DNA of 17,730 bases from an uncultured Erysipelotrichaceae bacterium (lineage in GTDB: Bacteria > Bacillota_I > Bacilli_A > Erysipelotrichales > Coprobacillaceae). The stretch spans positions 1-17,730 of the forward strand of contig UQVG01000011.1 of the NCBI GenBank assembly GCA_900544435.1. The letters run 5' to 3'. The translations under genes and the position numbers were made by a program. The number at the start of each line of letters is the position of its first letter. Position 1 is the first letter of the stretch. The notes under the pieces were generated by a model that was not told the origin of the DNA, made no database searches, and saw only the letters and a list, made by a program, of their open reading frames with translations. Positions 15,379 through 17,730 of this stretch are shown piece by piece.

Positions 15379-15897
15379 TTAATAAGTTAATACTGAATAG
15401 ACATTATAGTCTTTTAATTTTTCTCTACCTTTTAAAGCTTCTAGCTCAATTAAAAAGGCAATTCCTACAACTTTTCCACCAAGTTGTTCAACAAGTTGAA
15501 TAGTTGCTTCAACTGTCCCACCTGTAGCAAGTAAATCATCAATAATAACAACATTTTCACCAGGTTTGATACTATCAGCATGAATATGAACTTCATTTTT
15601 TCCATATTCTAAATCATAACTTGCTGAAACTGTTTCTCTTGGTAATTTTCCTGGTTTTCTAACAGGTACAAAACCTGCATTTACTTTGTAAGCAACAGGA
15701 CATCCAAATAAAAATCCTCTTGCTTCAGGACCAGCAACAACATCTACTTGAACTCCAAGTCCATCGATCCATTTAGCGAATGTGTCAATTGATTCTTTAT
15801 AAGCTTCTTTATCTTTTAATAAAGGTGTTACATCTCTAAAGATAATTCCTTCTTCAGGGAAATCTTTAATATCTTCAATATATTTTTTAAAGTCCAT
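15379..15897 (-). CDS. apt: Adenine phosphoribosyltransferase
   Basis: Purine salvage enzyme converting adenine and PRPP to AMP and pyrophosphate in the cytoplasm. The 172 residues equal the family length. [18 protein letters not shown] (12-29) is the typical adenine-binding N-terminus, PEARGFLFG (57-65) the flexible-loop region with RKPGKLP (80-86), and [13 protein letters not shown] (116-128) the PRPP-binding signature. It lies between recJ and relA, the same order as in Bacillus. The start has AGGAGG ahead of it, and a perfect extended -10 (TGATATAAT) in the 51-bp gap after recJ suggests a separate promoter. Confidence 0.97.
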   Translation of the reverse strand: MDFKKYIEDIKDFPEEGIIFRDVTPLLKDKEAYKESIDTFAKWIDGLGVQVDVVAGPEARGFLFGCPVAYKVNAGFVPVRKPGKLPRETVSASYDLEYGKNEVHIHADSIKPGENVVIIDDLLATGGTVEATIQLVEQLGGKVVGIAFLIELEALKGREKLKDYNVYSVLTY

Positions 15898-15919
15898 TTT
15901 ATGTACTCCTCCTATTTCT

Positions 15920-15928
15920 ATTATATCA
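15920..15928 (-). promoter_or_regulatory. Possible extended -10 promoter for apt-relA
   Basis: On the minus strand TGATATAAT matches the extended -10 form TGnTATAAT, 22 bases before the apt ATG. The -35 at normal spacing is poor, which extended -10 promoters tolerate. It would give apt and relA transcription independent of recJ. Confidence 0.45.
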
Positions 15929-15948
15929 AACTTTTTTTATCAAGGAAA

Positions 15949-17577
15949 CTATTTCATATCTTCAATAATCATATTTATTGACTCTGTATTTAGATATTTA
16001 TTAATTTTTAAAGTTCCTATTAAAGAAATTGTCTTTTTTTGTTGTAATTGCTCAATTTCTTTCGAACAATTAAAATAAAGTGCTTGTAAATTACCTTTAT
16101 TTAAAGAAATGTCAAAGCGCAAATGTTTTCCATCAGATAATACACGACTTGTAAAATTAGTAATATCTTTTAAAACAAATTTCATTTCTTCATTACATTG
16201 ACCATATGGCTCTAACAATTCTAATTCTTTAACAGCCGGTAAAGTAAGTTCATTTAATTCAATTTGAATTCCTTCAAGAACTTTTTCATTAGAAAAAGTA
16301 TGTGATGTTAAATAGCTATGGAGTGCTTCTTTCAATGTTAAAACTTCATCTTTGGCTACTTGAAAGCCACCCGCTAAAGCATGTCCTCCATATTGAACAA
16401 AATAGTCTTTTAAATCATCAAATATTTGATTTAATGGAATACTTTCAATACTTCTAGCACTTCCTCGATAAACTTCGTTTTTTTCATCATATTTCATAAC
16501 AAAACTTGGCTTTTGAAATTCGTGTGTGTATTTACCTGCAATTAAACCAACAATTCCTTCGTGAACTTCTTGATTATAACTGTATAAAAACTCTTCTTGT
16601 GGATTGTTTTCTAAAATATTTTTATATTGTTCATTTGTAAGTGATTGTCTTCTACTATTGATTTTCTTAGCGTATTGAGAAATTTGAATCGCAAATTTTT
16701 GATCAACATCTTTTAAAAAATATTTAACTAAATGATTAGGATTCACAAGTTCTGGTAATCTTCCAAATGAATTGATTTTTGGAGCAATATTAAACCCTAA
16801 GGTTGTTGTATTATATTTTTGATTTTCACCAATAAGCAGTTCTAATTGTAAATATTTTTCTTGATTCATAAATTGAAGGCCTCGTAAAACGAGTGATTTA
16901 TTTTCATCAACTAAAGGCATCATATCTGAAATTGTAGTAATAGCTGCTAAAGAAAACAAATATTTATCATGTTTTCCTAGCAAACTACTGGCTAGTTTAT
17001 AAGCTAAAAAACCACCACATATTTCTTTAAACGGATAATCTGGCGACATTTTTGTATGAATGATAGCACAGGCATCAGGCAATTCATCAAAGTCATGATG
17101 ATCAATAACAATAACATCAATACCAAGTTCATTAGCTAAATCAATAGCTTCATAAGCTTTAATACCATTATCTACTGTAATCAACAATGAATACCCTTTT
17201 TCATACATTTGTTGAACTCTTTCTTTATTTAGTCCATAACCATCTTCAAAGCGATTAGGAATATGATACCCAACTTTTTTCCCTAATTCTAAAAAAGCTT
17301 GAACAAGAATGGCTGTTGACAAGATCCCATCACAATCATAATCACCATAAATACATATTTTTTCATCATTTTCTAAAGCTTCTTGTATACGGTCTAAAAC
17401 TAAATCCGCATCTAAAAACAATGAAAAATCATGATAAATCAATCTTTTCGAAGTATGTCCTTGAACATCTTGTTCATTATATTCTCTTTGTGCAAAAATC
17501 TTTGCAAGTAAAGAATGTATTGAATACTTTTGCATATATTCATTATAGTTATGTATTTCTTTTATATCCCAGTTCAT
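15949..17577 (-). CDS. recJ: Single-stranded-DNA exonuclease RecJ, short form
   Basis: 5'-3' single-strand exonuclease of recombination and mismatch/base-excision repair; a metal-dependent DHH phosphoesterase. Motifs in order: IYGDYDCDG (76-84), VDNG (135-138), IDHHDFD (158-164), ISDMMPL (216-222), RGSARS (371-376) and YGGHALAGGF (396-405) of the DHHA1 domain. A C-terminal OB-like domain follows (about 450-540) with EPYGQCNE. The 542 residues are close to the E. coli enzyme (577) and lack the extra C-terminal domain of the roughly 780-residue Bacillus form; all catalytic motifs are present. Cys in DYDCDG, where Val or Ala is usual, is a mild change. AAGGAG is eight bases before the ATG. A hairpin on the preceding gene's stop lies just upstream. 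Confidence 0.95.
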   Translation of the reverse strand: MNWDIKEIHNYNEYMQKYSIHSLLAKIFAQREYNEQDVQGHTSKRLIYHDFSLFLDADLVLDRIQEALENDEKICIYGDYDCDGILSTAILVQAFLELGKKVGYHIPNRFEDGYGLNKERVQQMYEKGYSLLITVDNGIKAYEAIDLANELGIDVIVIDHHDFDELPDACAIIHTKMSPDYPFKEICGGFLAYKLASSLLGKHDKYLFSLAAITTISDMMPLVDENKSLVLRGLQFMNQEKYLQLELLIGENQKYNTTTLGFNIAPKINSFGRLPELVNPNHLVKYFLKDVDQKFAIQISQYAKKINSRRQSLTNEQYKNILENNPQEEFLYSYNQEVHEGIVGLIAGKYTHEFQKPSFVMKYDEKNEVYRGSARSIESIPLNQIFDDLKDYFVQYGGHALAGGFQVAKDEVLTLKEALHSYLTSHTFSNEKVLEGIQIELNELTLPAVKELELLEPYGQCNEEMKFVLKDITNFTSRVLSDGKHLRFDISLNKGNLQALYFNCSKEIEQLQQKKTISLIGTLKINKYLNTESINMIIEDMK

Positions 17578-17590
17578 ATTATCTCCTTAA

Positions 17591-17618
17591 ATAAAAAATA
17601 GTTGTTACCAACTATTTT
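17591..17618 (-). terminator. Hairpin terminator upstream of recJ
   Basis: AAAATAGTTG (17595-17604) and CAACTATTTT (17609-17618) form a perfect 10-bp stem with a 4-nt loop; on the minus strand it ends in TTTTTTAT. The stop codon of the preceding gene (17612-17614) is inside the stem, and the recJ ribosome binding site starts a few bases beyond. Low G+C makes it a modest terminator. Confidence 0.6.
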
Positions 17619-17730
17619 GAAATGAATTCTTGAAATGCTGCTAAATCAAGTGTACTTGCTTCTTTAACTGCTTGTATACTTAAATAATCAAAAATTTCCG
17701 AAAATTGTAAATTCATTACATCATCAATAA
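17612..17730 (-). CDS. C-terminal end of an unidentified protein (partial)
   Basis: An open frame enters from the right edge and ends at TAG (17612-17614), giving 38 residues that begin IDDVMNLQFSEIF and end DLAAFQEFISK. It is acidic, looks helical and has no membrane segment. An internal ATG has no ribosome binding site, so this is most likely the tail of a longer gene co-oriented with recJ. It does not resemble the end of SecDF, which precedes recJ in Bacillus. I do not recognise the family. Confidence 0.55.
   Translation of the reverse strand, partial: IDDVMNLQFSEIFDYLSIQAVKEASTLDLAAFQEFISK

Noticed and set aside
17316..17594. A 92-codon plus-strand open frame over the 5' end of recJ
   Set aside because: It is antisense to conserved RecJ motifs, with low-complexity His/Asn-rich translation and no ribosome binding site.

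Overview
The window reads as chromosomal DNA of a low-GC (roughly 30%) Gram-positive bacterium of the Bacillota. Evidence: strong AAGGAGG-type ribosome binding sites, sigma-A promoters close to TTGACA/TATAAT, and the recJ-apt-relA gene order also known from Bacillus. The protein flavour suggests a gut Erysipelotrichia-type genome (Coprobacillus/Catenibacterium-like); this placement is inference. Coding density is very high, no gap exceeds 170 bp, and most genes lie on the minus strand. I saw no rRNA, tRNA, CRISPR array, insertion sequence or prophage.

Layout. 1-888: a LysR-type regulator (+), overlapping tail-to-tail with a cinA-like gene (-) whose C-terminal amidohydrolase domain is collapsed. 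1931-3166: a small membrane protein of the Sm_multidrug_ex family with its own promoter and terminator, preceded by a GntR/UTRA regulator. 3245-7761: a three-gene operon (marR, then two ABC exporter half-transporters) forming an asymmetric heterodimeric pump, driven by a consensus promoter embedded in three copies of a TTAGTNNACTAA palindrome. 7848-9528: a membrane acyltransferase (-) and a TetR-family regulator (+) that diverge from an intergenic region carrying repeated TTAAACAACA/TGTTGT elements. 9525-11880: proline biosynthesis pair proB-proA (-) behind a clear sigma-A promoter. 12049-13056: asnA (+), ammonia-dependent asparagine synthetase. 13105-17577: relA, apt and recJ (-; transcribed recJ to apt to relA). 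17612-17730: the C-terminal end of an unidentified gene (-).

How it fits together. The right half is housekeeping: purine salvage (apt), (p)ppGpp metabolism (bifunctional relA), single-strand exonuclease (recJ), and proline and asparagine synthesis. The left half is envelope and efflux genes, each next to a one-component regulator (MarR, TetR, GntR, LysR). The regulator/pump and regulator/acyltransferase sets look like self-contained stress-response cassettes. I did not find a clearly new multi-gene system. The most informative signals are the operator architecture of the marR operon, the repeats between the acyltransferase and tetR genes, the shortened CinA, and the habit of placing hairpins directly on stop codons between tightly packed genes.
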